Assembly: GCA_038380795.1 (NCBI GenBank)
Contig: CM076275.1
Span: 7,411,001-7,475,000 of the forward strand
Source of the DNA: Pyrocephalus nanus
Taxonomy: Eukaryota > Chordata > Aves > Passeriformes > Tyrannidae
Direction: 5' to 3'
Length of the DNA stretch: 64,000 nt
The notes below the pieces were generated by a model, which made no database searches, was not told where the DNA came from, and saw only the letters and a program-made list of their open reading frames with translations. The translations under genes and the position numbers were made by a program. Positions 13,001-25,200 of this stretch are shown one piece after another. Every line of letters starts with the position of its first letter. The stretch's first letter is position 1.

Positions 13001-15269
13001 AACTATTGACATCTCTCCAAGTGCATTTAGTTGCAGGGAAAATGCAATTCTATGGGTATATATTCATACTGATTTACTTCAGGCAGGCAGAGACCAAAGT
13101 TAGATGGCAAAGTTATGTATGAGATAAATATAGGAACAAATGTGTCCCCAGGTTGTTTATTTGAAGTACGTAAATTAGATATTTAAAATAGCCAGAAATA
13201 TATGATGACTTTTTTGCTTACCACCTTGTTGAACCAATACTGAACTACAAAAAAACCTTGTCAGCTCCCTTTCCCTTCCCCCATTTCTTGAGCATCAGGA
13301 TGCTGTGAGATCAACTAACAGCTCAGGAGTTTTTTCAGTACGTGACTGCGGACACAAAGATCTCCCTCATTCTGAGTAAACAGTAGCTTCCATTTTCCCC
13401 AGTAGCTGCTGGTTTGAGATTGTAATGAGAGTTCCCACACAGCTACCCCCTCAAGTTGCTGGGTAAGATTTCAGCTGGAATAGTTTCTTCCTGATGGAGC
13501 ATGGTCCTTTATTTGAATGTTTTTTGATTCCTTTCCTAAAGACCTCGCCCAGTGGGAGTTCCACAAGCAAAACTCTTGCAGGACTGCAGCTTGTATGCCT
13601 GGAAATATGAGTATTTGCTAAATGATTAGGAAGTCATATGTGATGAACAGGCAGCTCATTGCCCTTATTTTCAGCAAAAAACAACTCTTGGAAATTCTCT
13701 AATTCTAGGAAACTATTAGGATTTTCTGGCTGTGCTCAAGGAACAGATAGCCCTTACCAGATTGGATCAAGGTCACATATCCCTCACTTCAATATCCAGA
13801 ATCTCAGATATTTTTATAGGGAAATGAGGGATCCTTGATGTCCATAGATGTTGTCCGTTTTCCACCAAGAACACCTGAGTCCCAGGTGGGTAGAAATGGG
13901 CATAAAACCCAAACCAAGAAGCTCAGCAACCCTTCTGGAAGCTGTTTATTTTTCAAGTACTTCATTAGCACTCATTATCCATTCTTGCTGATGGATGGAA
14001 GTGTCTGTCTTGTTAATGAGAAGCCAGAGTAAAGGTTCAAAATTTCTGTATTTTGAAAGTGGGCATGCTGGCCTGTATCACTGATGTAGATATGAAGTTG
14101 GAAGAGAAACGTTTGAGATCAGGGAAGATTTGGGTGTGATTTCCCTTTGAATAAAGGGTTTCATTCATCTCAAGGTGAGCTAATACAGCTTGTGCTAAAA
14201 GGATGTATAGAAGGACACTGCAGATGGGGAGTGAGGTGGAAGAAGTGCTGTACTAATGCCTTTAAAATCACTTTCTACAAAGTAGATTGTTAATTTAGAC
14301 TTGTTTTCTTAGCTGCTATTTTTTAACAGAAGACTGGGACAGAAGATGCATGAGATGTAATAATTACCCATCAAGACTTGACTTTTAGGAAAAAAAAAAA
14401 AGAAAAACAGCAATCTGAAAACAGAAATAGAAGTTGTGAGGAAAGGGAGGAAAATAGGAAATGTAATTCATTTATTCAATGCTGGTATTAAGGGAAAGCC
14501 AAGGTTAAAAAGAGAGGGAGAAAAAAAAAGGATGTCTTTGCAAAGCTCTAATAGATATGCCAGATCCTCTCTTTTGCTTTCAGCAATTGTGGCGCATATT
14601 GTTGGCAGTGGTTCAAAGAAATGAAGTGCTCGTTCCCTGGGAATTGTCTTTCACACAAAAAAAGTAATTAGGGGAATAAAAGAATATGATGTATTAGAAA
14701 ATGGGAGCCATAACAAACTACCAAGTAAGCTGCCATGGCTAATTCTTCTTAACATTCTTTTAACCGCTCTCAAACTTGTAACCGCATCCCAAACATCTCA
14801 CATTTTCTATCTCATCGAAAAATTCTGTATGGCCCATCTGATGAGGGCAGAGATGTCAAACATCTAAGTGCATATTGTGTGTCCTAGTGACAAATATGTT
14901 CCCTTGGTGTAGGAAAAGGGCCAGAAGTTACAAAGGGAGAGAGAGTAATCTATTTATAACTTTTACAATGCCTTGTAAGAGGAGATCTTGGGAACTCTTC
15001 TCCTGGGGTGGCTGATTGTGCTCTCTCTGATGTGGACTCTGCTAAGTACGGGTAGGAATCCTATTACTGACCACTACAAAGGACTGTGTGGTTTAGTTCA
15101 GAATATAAAATTCATATTATGAATGCTGTATGGGGGCGGAGGAGGGGAGGGAAGTAATATTAGCCTTCTGAAGAAGAGGAGACTGTCATGAATAATGCAG
15201 CAGTGGCTCTCCGGGAGTCACACAAATAGATCAGATTTAAGATTCCCAGTGATAAGGTCATCCATAGGG
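10025..15269. other. Intergenic, no gene seen
   Basis: AT-rich with T runs near 11050 and A runs near 11620 and 14390. Open frames (up to 135 codons at 12026-12433, minus) have no recognised domain. Confidence 0.6.
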
Positions 15270-15325
15270 ATGCTTTACATTTCTGCAGCACTTCCCAGGT
15301 ATGGGTCTCAAAGCACTACGAAGCC
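15270..15325 (+). mobile_element. Possible ancient SINE fragment
   Basis: GCAGCACTTCCCAGGTATGG followed by TCTCAAAGCACTACGAAG resembles a widespread ancient amniote repeat (form AGCACCTTTCAT...GGATCTCAAAGCACTTTACA). Short and diverged. Confidence 0.35.
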
Positions 15326-17044
15326 AGGAAAGGACTGTGATTTCACAGAACCTGAGAGGCTGGCAAGTGTTAATATACCAGATGTGAAGAAAGGAAAGGG
15401 CAGAGGAACAAAAAGGCAGACCTGACCATTGAGTTGGCACAGACAGAGCCAGCCCAGCTCAGCTCTGCCCCTGGTTTGTGCTGTGTTTGCTCAGAGGGTT
15501 GTTTGCCCAGCCCTCATCTCAGTGCGAACCCAATATTCCATAAGAGTCAGATTGAAATCCATGGCAGAGGCTGTTCCAAAACAGGGGTTTTGAAAAACCC
15601 CAGGGCAATTTGATATCTAAAATCAGCCACTGGATCCTTGGAGTTGTCATCATCATCACCTATGATTTTGCATGGCACTGTAGAGAGGAGAGTAAAGCTG
15701 GATGCTGCCATCAGCATCCCAGACATTTTCACCCACAGCACCCCTTCCCACAGCCTGCTCTGTTCCTGCACAGCCAAAGGGCTCCTGGGAAAGCCAAGCT
15801 GTGTCAGCTGAGCCAGGTGGGCACATCAGCCCAGGACAGTGGCTGGGGAGGGCAGGCAGAGCTGTTTGCCCACTGTGTCCATACACCCTGTCCATTCAGG
15901 GGGGTGAACCAGAAATATCAGGCAGAGCCTGTGCTCTGCTGAACTGCTATGTGACTTCCACTGCTGCCAGCACCTTAGTAGTCAATACTGGACACAGAAA
16001 TGACAACTCCCTGGAAGAAACACGTAACCCCATGGCTCAGTCCCACCAGCTGTGTGCCAGGACTGTGGTGTCAGTTGCATGCTGACACCATTTTTCGTGT
16101 GTTTTGGGTAGACAATCAATTTTTTTGTTGCTTTTTTTTTCCCACAAACTTGAATTAACAGCAGCAGTAATGAAGTGGGAGCACATCCTTAGGTCAAAAA
16201 ATATCCTTGACAGTCTCTGCCAACGCCATCTGCAACAATTCATAACTTAATATGAACAGATAAAAAGATATCATCTTCAGACAAGTTGCTTTCTCCTGTG
16301 GAGCTTAGTCTATAAGAGGCAAGACCATTTTACTAAGAATAAGCATTTGACCCAGGAGAAAATTGGAAGTAAACACCAGTAATGCAATGTACTTTAGAAA
16401 AAAACAGTATTTTTCTGCCCCTTGATCTCACTCAGTCTTAAGCCAATTTTGGCAGGTAGTGCTGTACTAAGTGGTCAGTACCCCGTAGTGGTCACACACT
16501 GTTTTACTGGAGGTCTGACAGGAGCTATAGGAGAGATAAAATTAACCCTTTGGCTCCAATGGCTACAATAGATCTTATTGCCCACAACTGGGAACACATC
16601 AAGAATTTCTAGCTGTTGGCCTCCTGGGGTTAATGGCAATCTGTTGCTGATTTCCCTGGACAATCAGAGTAGCAAACACTGGGCTTTTTAATGAGCCCCA
16701 GAGGACAATGCTGGCACACAAGGCTGTGAAGATCTGGACAAACCAGGGAAAAGTAAAATGAAAACAAACATGGACGTTTATTTTCCTAACTCACCAGTTG
16801 CAAACAAAATTTCATTTAATAAACCATGAAATGTTTCACAGAGTTTCTGTATATTATTGTTAGAGCAGCTGGGTAATGTAAAAGTTACTTTCCCTTCTCT
16901 TTGTTATGCAGTTCCGTATCCAGCTCTCATCCAAACAAAGTTGTATTTATTTATGTGTTAATGTATTTATCATCTTACTCCTTACCATGCTTTTCTGAAA
17001 TGAGTTTGGTTGTGACTAAAGCCGTCCATCATGTGAAGGGTCTC
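15326..17044. other. Intergenic, no gene seen
   Basis: Slightly more GC-rich around 15440-16090, which explains several overlapping open frames of 76-127 codons in opposite strands. None shows a recognisable protein. Confidence 0.6.
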
Positions 17045-17150
17045 CAATACAGAGCAAAATCAGGGAACTGGTGAGTTTGGAAGGGATATCTGGAAGACTC
17101 TGGTCCAACCCCCTCTTAGCCTGTTCCAAGCAGAGCCAAGTTGGAGATTA
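17045..17150 (-). mobile_element. CR1 LINE 3' end fragment, antisense
   Basis: GAGTTTGGAAGGGATATCTGG and CTCTGGTCCAACCCCCTC are close to the reverse complement of the CR1 3' UTR (GGTTGGAAGGGACCTCTGG, TCTGGTCCAACCCCCTGCTC). Only about 100 bases remain. Confidence 0.75.
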
Positions 17151-18189
17151 CATTGGGTTGCATGAAGGAAAAACATTTTCTTGCTGTGGAGTGGGGCAGG
17201 TTTTCTGGTGAACTAGTGAGAGAAAAGTTAGCTGAGTTTCAGTTTGCTTTTCCTCCCATACCTGAAACAAACTGGAATTTACATGAATGTTTTTCAATTA
17301 TCCTAAGGGAGAAAAATCAGCATGTATTTCCTATATCAGGAAATTATCCCTACTCAGAGGAACACATAAAAAAGTGCTGAATTTGAGTGTGTACTTGAGT
17401 CCCACTGTGGTAAACGAGCACATGCTTTGAGTTAATCTCCTACTGAAGCACTTTCCTGATTCAGAATGACATACTGCTTGTGAACAATTTTTCTTGTACA
17501 CATCCTTGATGCATACATAATGCCTGGTACCTGCTTTTTTACTGATGCCCCCGTTTTGTTTTTGTTCCTTGATTAGATGAATGTAAACTAGTGGAAAGGG
17601 CAATAAATCAAGAGAGATTTCGAGACGGCAGAGAAAATTCTGTCACTGTAAATCTATGAACTAGCACGAGATATCTGCAAGACTTTTCTGTCTCTCAGTG
17701 AACCAAAAATCCTGTCACATCAATTCAGCAGTTTCACTTGTTCATATGTTCATAGAAGTCATAGCATTTGGGTTAGAGCTAGTTTGTAGCAAGCTGCTGT
17801 CCAGAAAGGGTGAATGTCAGCTTTGTTTCACAAGTTTTTATAAGGTTGCTTTGAATTATGGTTGAACAATTAGTTGCATTCCAATACGATGAGGTTCTTA
17901 TTTCTCTCAGAACTTCCCTTGCTGCCAAATGTCCAAACACATCCACTTAAAACAATACAATTACTATTGCAATTACTATTAGATTTTTAAAAACCCATTA
18001 TTTCTAGACTCTTTTAGCCAGCATCTCCAAAACTTCCCTGCAGGAGAGGATCAATGGGTGTATTTGTAACAGTTCAGTGTGCTTGAGAATATGATACTGA
18101 TCTGATTGTGGGGTGTTACTGAAACCCATTTGCACACACGTGGGCATATGAGATAGTCCTGTCCTCCCCTTTTAAGCACACACTGATCC
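17151..18189. other. Intergenic, no gene seen
   Basis: No recognisable gene, repeat family or motif cluster. Confidence 0.6.
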
Positions 18190-18380
18190 CACTGGACTGA
18201 GAAATGAAACAGAAGGGAATTGGTGCTTCGTGGCGAATTCAGATAAGCATCGAGAAGGCAATAACACCTGCAATTTCATGCGCAATGGCAAATGAATGAC
18301 CAATTAGCAAGAGGGACAGCATAATGTGGCACTATAATTATGCTCATTAATGGCACTGCAGGATTATATCTCCACTCAGT
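18190..18380. promoter_or_regulatory. Candidate conserved element, TAAT-rich
   Basis: Contains retained CpGs (TTCGTGGCGAATTC, CATCGAGAAGG, ATGCGCAATGG) next to homeodomain-like cores (CCAATTAGC, TATAATTATGCTCATTAATG). This mix is characteristic of vertebrate conserved non-coding elements. Visual evidence only. Confidence 0.4.
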
Positions 18381-19119
18381 GGTTTCTATCTTTTGGAAGG
18401 GAGTAGAACACAGCTGAAATGCAGCAACTGAGGAGGATTCTAGTAGGGATAAAGATAAAAGCAGACTCAGTAGTGATTTTCAGCTTGTGGCCAGTAAACT
18501 GATGGAGCTTCGTGGACTAAAGACTGGTTAAAGGCAACTGTGGTCAGGAAGCATGAGTAGCTAGTGGTCTGCAACTCAGAAAAGGGTAGAAGAGTCCTGA
18601 CTACTCCATGGTATGGACAAGATCAGCAGGAAAGGACTTGGCTCCTGTTAGCCAAATGCTGGGTGTGGCAATGGCAGAGCTGGCTCAGAGAGGGTCAGCC
18701 CCAGCCCTGGCAGCAGAAATAGGTTCCTTTTTGATGACACAGTAAACAGTGACTTTTGCTACCTCCCCCTGAAACACCTGAGCAAACTCAATGGGCAGGT
18801 GAGACAGGATGGGCAGGTAGTTTAATCCAGCTTTTGACACCTGCAGGAGCAGATTCACAACAGGCTTGTACCTGACCTTTCTGTTTGGTATCTCAGCTTA
18901 CATTGCTGTTTCAGTGGGAAATTGTGCTCTTGGGCAATGAGAGGCCTAATCTGCCTGATGGACAGGGATGAAATGATGGGCTGATGACTCCAAAGACTCT
19001 CAGACTGTGCAAGAGCAGTGTCAACCTTCACAATTCGCACTTAGCCCAAATGACAGCAAGAAAACTTTTCTAGCTCTCCATGTTCACCTTTAATTTAATT
19101 TTTAAACATTTAGTAAACA
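18381..19119. other. Intergenic, no gene seen
   Basis: No recognisable gene or repeat. Confidence 0.6.
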
Positions 19120-19310
19120 CAATTGTAGGGCCTCTCATTAACTTTGGAATCTTATAGTCATAATTTTTGATACACAACATTACTTACCAATTAGCTTGTC
19201 TTGTTCGTTTAAATTTCTTCGCTCATATTTTAATGGGAGCTAATGATGCCTTTGTTGACTTATTTAATGTTATGTAAATGTGGCTATAAACTGTGAAGGG
19301 TTTAAAGAGC
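19120..19310. promoter_or_regulatory. Candidate conserved element, AT-rich homeodomain-like
   Basis: Dense TAAT/ATTA cores with few low-complexity runs (CTCATTAACTTTGG, CCAATTAGCTTGTC, GGGAGCTAATGATGCC), plus two CpGs (TTCGTTT, TTCGCTC). Resembles a developmental enhancer core. Confidence 0.35.
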
Positions 19311-22300
19311 AGATCTTTTTTTTTGCTTACTCTTCAGTTTTTGGAGAATGTTTGGCATTCTCACAGTCTGCCCACATCACCCTGATGAATAGAAGTAACT
19401 AAGAAGGCAAATAATAATAATTTTGTAAGATAAGCAGCAAAAAGTATTTAGTGTAAAATTTTGTTTCTTCCCTTTGATGATTACTCTTTTTTTTTTATTT
19501 TTTTTTTATTTTTTTTATTTAATGGAGCCTAAGGGGACTTTGTGGCAGCTAATCTAATTTGTCATGATATTAAGAAACTGTTAGATTAGGTGGATGTTTA
19601 GATTCTGCCACGCTCAGGTTGCCACATCATGAGGACACCTTATTTAATTTTGTTGCACAGAACAGGGCCTCTCACATGTGGTTGTACAGGGCCTTTTAAT
19701 TCAATGTACACTTCCCATTAAACTGAGATGCCAACTCATATGTATGGGTGGATGTGGAAAATACACACAAACAGGTATGAGGCACACATATGTTTGTCAA
19801 TAGATGTATTTAGTTACCTCGACAAAAAATATATCCTTATTAAAGAAAGCATTGCCTCTTGTACATGTCTGTGACATCAAACCCTCTGGAGAAAGCAGTG
19901 CAGCTTATTCAATATCCCCTTTCTTCTCCACAACTCAGGATTGCTTTCCCTTTGCCTCCTCTGCACTGTGCTCTCCTGGCTGCCAAAGGTCAACCAAAGG
20001 GGATGCTCAGAAACTCAGAGAGAAGGGCGGGTGCAGCCTGGGTTTGGTTACAATTACACTGTGGCACCTAAAAGCCACTCCAATTGCTAATGAGGAGAAG
20101 GTGGGGAGCAGGGAGGCTTGTGAAACCCTTCAGCATGGAGTTTGTAACCAATTGAGCCCTGGTTTCTCAAATCTGATGGTAATGCTTTGAAAATGCACTT
20201 CAAACATATCATAGGAAATTTAAATATTTAAATATTCATTTATTCTAATTTCCCTTTTGATAGGTACCAACCACTAGGCATACATTTCAGCAACTATGAG
20301 GGTCTACAGCAAACTGTCTATCAACGTGGATTTTAGCACAATTCACTGCAAATTAGAGAATGATTTTCATCTTCTTATCAATGTTTCAGGAACTCCTTCA
20401 GTTCGATATTTAACAATTGGGGGCTGAGAATGAACACTTCAAGCAACAAATGAGCAAGTTTTACCTTCTATTCCTATATATAGATCTGTTCGAAAAGTTT
20501 GTGAGCATGTAGTTGTCTTTCTTTAAAAATTATTTTTTAACAGTGTGGATTTACACAGACAACAGGTATAAGAGTACATTCATCATAAACCCTTATAAAT
20601 TCTTCAGGGATTTGACTTAAAAAATGAAAGTCAACAGATGTGACATTCAAATTATCTACCCATTTTATATGATATCTAAAATACCAAAATGAAATATTTT
20701 GCTGTTGAGGTGTGTCCCGCACTACATTGTCAAGATGTGAACGGTTCCTACCCTAGTAGTCATCTAATAATGAAAGTAATATTAGCATATTAAGTTTGGC
20801 ATGCCATAACTGCTAGAGAAACAATTTTAGTGCAGGAGATGTCAGTGATACTATAATAATGCTATCTTTGATTACCAGAAAATTGTTTTTGGATTTCTGC
20901 TTTCCTATGACAATTGTCAACTCTTTCATATGCATTTTAAAAATTCCAATACCACTCTTTGTTAATGATGTTGTTCTGCTGAGCATTGAAAACGTACTAA
21001 CTTTTTTACTTAGTCTGAAAAGCAACAAATATTTCTGCATATTTTATTAGCAGAAATATGGAAATATGTATGTACTCTTCTTGATCGGTGTTAGATGAGT
21101 TCGAAAGCTCCTGTCAAAGGCCCAGTGGTGCTCTTGGTTTCACTGGTCTGAAGTTTGCTTGAGCAGCATCCATTTGCAGAGGGCACAGTGCTCATCCCTG
21201 GTAGGCTTTGAAGCTAAATGCAAAATGCAAAAATATCTGAGCAGACTAATGCAGACTGCAAAGCATGAGGGTCTTCTAAAAGGAATGCCACTACATTTGA
21301 ACCATCTGCAACTGACATTTCAAACACATCTATCTCACTCCTATTTTCTTTTATAATCCAGAAGTTGTTGAGTGCAGGAAAAGAGTTTTTTTTCCTAAAA
21401 CACCTTTCTCTCATAATAAGCAGATAACAAATTCTGTGGAGGCTAATATTATGAGTTCTGGGTCTGAAATAGTAATAAAGGTGAAAGAAGGATGCTTAGA
21501 TATTAGTTCTTGAGGGATATTTATTAATCTCTCTGTTTACTAGCAGACATTAGAATTACTGTTTCATGTGCTTAGATTAAACTCATTCTGCCAGTCTCAG
21601 CTGCCCAGCAGTCCCTGGCAGAACATTAATGTAGTCTTGGAAAAAAATGGAGTCCCAGTGCATGGTGATTGGAAGGCAATTTTATTTAGCCCACAGTTAA
21701 ATGGAAAATTATTGGTGCTGTGACTGAACAAGCAGATTTCACAAGGTCCCAGAAGTTCGCATAAATTCATATCAGTCCCCAGGCTTTTGCATCTTCTTCA
21801 AGTTGATCTAAAGTGTCTTAATCTCAGGGGTTTTCAAAGCAGAGCAGAAAAACCTTCCAAAACCAGGGTTCTGTTACCAGACTACTTCAGGCTGCTTCTT
21901 CTGGAATTGAAAGTTAGGAAATAACAAATTCATCTGGAGGCTTCGTTGGAAGACTAGCATAGCTGTGTCACACTTCTCTTCAAAGAGAGGGGTGAGAGAG
22001 TGTGCAGACAAGGAGGGTGATGGCCAGGGAGGTGCACCACAGATCATAACAAATACAGGCTTGCAGCCTATTTGGGTTCCTCACTGGGACTAACCAGGCC
22101 TTTTGTGCTGAGATCACCTCGTGTGTGCTGTGTAGGTATGTCAGCAGTCAGAGAGAGAGGGAGAAGGTTGTATTTTCTTGCAGGCAGGTAGAGGTGAGGG
22201 TATTTTGTAATCACACTCAAAGGACAGAGGAAGATAAAAAAGGAATAAAAAAAATCACAACTTCTGCTGTCAGTATGAAATAAAACCTCTTACCACAGCC

Positions 22301-24124
22301 TTCTTCTTTACTTCTTTTTCCTTCCTTTGTTTATTATACTTTTATTTTACTTTGCATATTCACCACAAAATTCACTTGAGTAACAATTTACATAATTTGT
22401 GCCTGGATTAGACACTTGTGCCTTACCAGAGCTAGAAACACTCTGTGATTTTAAAACAAGTTGTGCTCAGAATATCCTAAAAAGCCACTGCTCAGTCTTA
22501 CTTCTAAAACAGCAAAATGCAGCTGAGATCTACAGCAGACCAGCACGCTGCAGCCCCAGCCCTGCTTAGCCCACTCCATCTGCAGCTGCTGGCAAGTGAA
22601 ACCAGAGGCCATTAAGAAAGCTAATGCTTAGCCATTTTTGTTGATGGATTCAGCACTAGAACAATATTTTGCAGGGAAGCTGGACAAAAATGCTGTTAGT
22701 TCTCATTAGAGATGGAAGAACTTTGTGAAGCTAGAGGTTTTTGCAAATCAATCATATTGCTTTTTAGGTACGCAAACTGAGTCTGACTTCACAAACCATT
22801 TTTTTTTCCTGTCATTGAATTCTCGGGGGGTTTCCCCCTCCCCACACCACCGATGATTAATAAAAAGGAAAAAAAAATCCAAATGTTTTTCTAGCTCAGA
22901 GGAAACCTATTCCTTGTGTGTTAGCAATAGTAATGCCACCCTTTAAAAGAGTAAACCTTGCAGAAAAATAGGGTAGGCTCTCAAAATTCTTTTTTTTTAA
23001 CTTCTGTTTTCCTCAATTATGTTTTTCATTCTCTCTTTCTTTTCCGTTATGATCACTCTCTGTTCCCAGTTGTATGCTAGCCCAGCTCCTCACCCTTGCA
23101 CCCATGCTTTCCACACTCATAAATAAATTTCCCATTGAGGTTTCCATTTGAGTCCAATTTTCAGTTCCATTTTTTCATACCAAATGACTTTATGTGTTTA
23201 CTAAATCTTATGGGTTGTTAAGTGCCACTGCAATAAGGTGGAAAATGTGCATATTTTCTAGAAACCCATCATGCTGTTACTGTAGCTGAGTACCCAAAGC
23301 CTTCGCTAAGAGGAAACTCAGGATGCAGGAGAAGGAAGGGGCAAATGCCAGACAGATTTACTGGGGGACTAACGGGCCTTGGGAGCCCATAACACTCCTC
23401 ATCTTTGCAGTGCTGGCAGCCCCACACTCCCAGCAGCTTCCCTCTGGCTGCTCAGTCCCGTCAGCTCAATGCAGCTGACTGGCCCGTGACCAATACATCT
23501 GGCACAGGAGTTACTGGAGCATAGAAAGTGCAGCAAATGCCTCTTTTTTGCCTCCTCTGATTTCTCCCCTCCAACTTGGCTGAACATCCCTCCTCAGAGG
23601 GAAACATGCCTGCCCCTGGCATACCACAGGCTGGCTTCGTGCCGTTCTTTTGGCATGAGCTTTGCATGCCTGACCCAAAAGGTGAGCATGTGGGCAGGCT
23701 GGAGAGGTGGAGAGGGGTGGACATGCTCTTCCATGAAGTGGTAGGATTGTGGCCATGCAGAATAGCCTCTTGTCTGCTTCCCTCAGGGAATAATTCTGCC
23801 CATCTTACTGCACAAATTTCATATATTCTGCTAAGACCCTCACGCATGATCGCTCCTGGCATGCTGATGCAATACACATCCTGTGCTGTGATGGCACTGA
23901 GCACAACCCATTGAATGGGGGGTTTAGAACATGCTTCAGCTCTGCAAAACATGCAGTTAAATATTTATTCTAAGTGTATCTGTACCACTGTGTGACTAAA
24001 CCTTCTCCATTATTCACAGCAATAGATCCGCTTATCATAATGATGTGCTGTCTTTTGAGTATTAAATACAATCTCCAAGTTGTTGTTTGAGTTGGTTTTT
24101 TTTCTCCCTCTTAAAAAATACTGA
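19311..24124. other. Intergenic, no gene seen
   Basis: Includes a T/A-rich run near 19488-19520 and assorted short T runs. A 163-codon minus-strand frame at 23461-23952 overlaps a 112-codon plus frame in a slightly GC-richer patch; neither has a recognised domain. A short stretch at about 22550-22720 looks regulatory but I cannot support it further. Confidence 0.6.
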
Positions 24125-24330
24125 GCTATAATAGTCTAGCTCTTGCTGAATGAGTTGCCGCTCGTAAGTGAGCAATCAGCATTATCTAAATAAATGAAAT
24201 ATTCTTTGGGGCTCAACAAAACGCTTGTTAGGTTGAAACTAATCTGTGGGAAATGAATGGTGTTTGTTAGTCTTTGAGAACACAGAAGAGATTCAGTTCG
24301 CGTTAGTATTTCCAGTAGTGCCAACATAAA
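24125..24330. promoter_or_regulatory. Candidate conserved element
   Basis: Retained CpGs (TTGCCGCTCGTAAG, AAACGCTTG, GTTCGCGTTAG) sit among AT-rich cores such as AGCATTATCTAAATAAATG, with no repeats. Base make-up contrasts with the flanks. Confidence 0.35.
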
Positions 24331-25130
24331 TGTGTGAGCCTCTAAGAGACAGAGCTTGTTATTGTTATCAGATGAGGGCTGGAAAGGAGTGTGGCATTAT
24401 GTAATTCAGAATTACTATTTAACAGGGAAATAGGCTGTAGAACACCCTCAGAGTCTCGTTCAAATGTACGGTGGATGCTCTTTAGTGGCAGAAGAGACAG
24501 GGGGCTCCCAGGACGCTGCAAACCCAAAATGCTCCACCAAAGTTCATGGAAGCCACCTGGACTCAACACTCTTGAGAAATCATTCCTAAATGAGTGGCTG
24601 TTGTGTTTCATGTTGTGTGTTTTCCATTATTGTTTTCTCAAGTGGAGGCAGTCGAGCAGGAGCTGATCTCTCAAGAAACACGGAAAGGGAGTGTTCTTTG
24701 ATATCTCAGCTGGCCTGCACTGCCACAGCCCCAAAGCTTGGAGAAAGCTTCACCACTTTCAAACCTCACAATTTCCAGGAGACCACCATGAAGCTTTAGC
24801 ATAAAATTTTTGATTGAAAACATACAACATCTTTCACACCACTCCACAAGCTATCTTTGGCCTTTTGAACAGATCTTGGGCCACCACTTCCCCACAAAAT
24901 GCTGGTCAGAAACAGACAGTAAACCTGCTGGCTTCACTCTCATCTTCCTCCCACCAGCCTGGTGGTTTCTACATTGCTTCATATTTCATGTTCTCTATTT
25001 CTTTTTATGTTTCTGTGTTTCTTTTTACCTTCTTCAGAGTAACAGACAACTTTGTATTTTTGGCCATTCAGAGACCAGATTCTCTGCTAGACTTTTCAAG
25101 AAGTAGTGAGAGGAGACATGGTCCAGTGCT
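24331..25130. other. Intergenic, no gene seen
   Basis: No recognisable gene or repeat. Confidence 0.6.
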
Positions 25131-25200
25131 ATGAGTCAGAGGTTAGTCTTGTGTGACAGGATCCTCCTGTGAATCTTGGCAAGTTATTTAGGCTGAAATA
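25131..25200 (+). mobile_element. Possible MIR-like SINE fragment
   Basis: TGAGTCAGAGGTTAGTCTTG followed by GTGAATCTTGGCAAGTTATT resembles the MIR core and its TGACCTTGGGCAAGTTACTT motif. Short and uncertain. Confidence 0.35.

Noticed and set aside
14633..14643. TTCCCTGGGAA resembling an EBF site
   Set aside because: The half-site spacing is one base too short for the TCCCNNGGGA consensus.
15610..16085. Overlapping plus-strand frames of 110 and 127 codons
   Set aside because: A minus-strand frame overlaps the same bases and none shows a recognisable protein.
23461..23952. Minus-strand open frame of 163 codons
   Set aside because: Overlaps an opposite-strand frame of 112 codons in a GC-richer patch. 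No family recognised.
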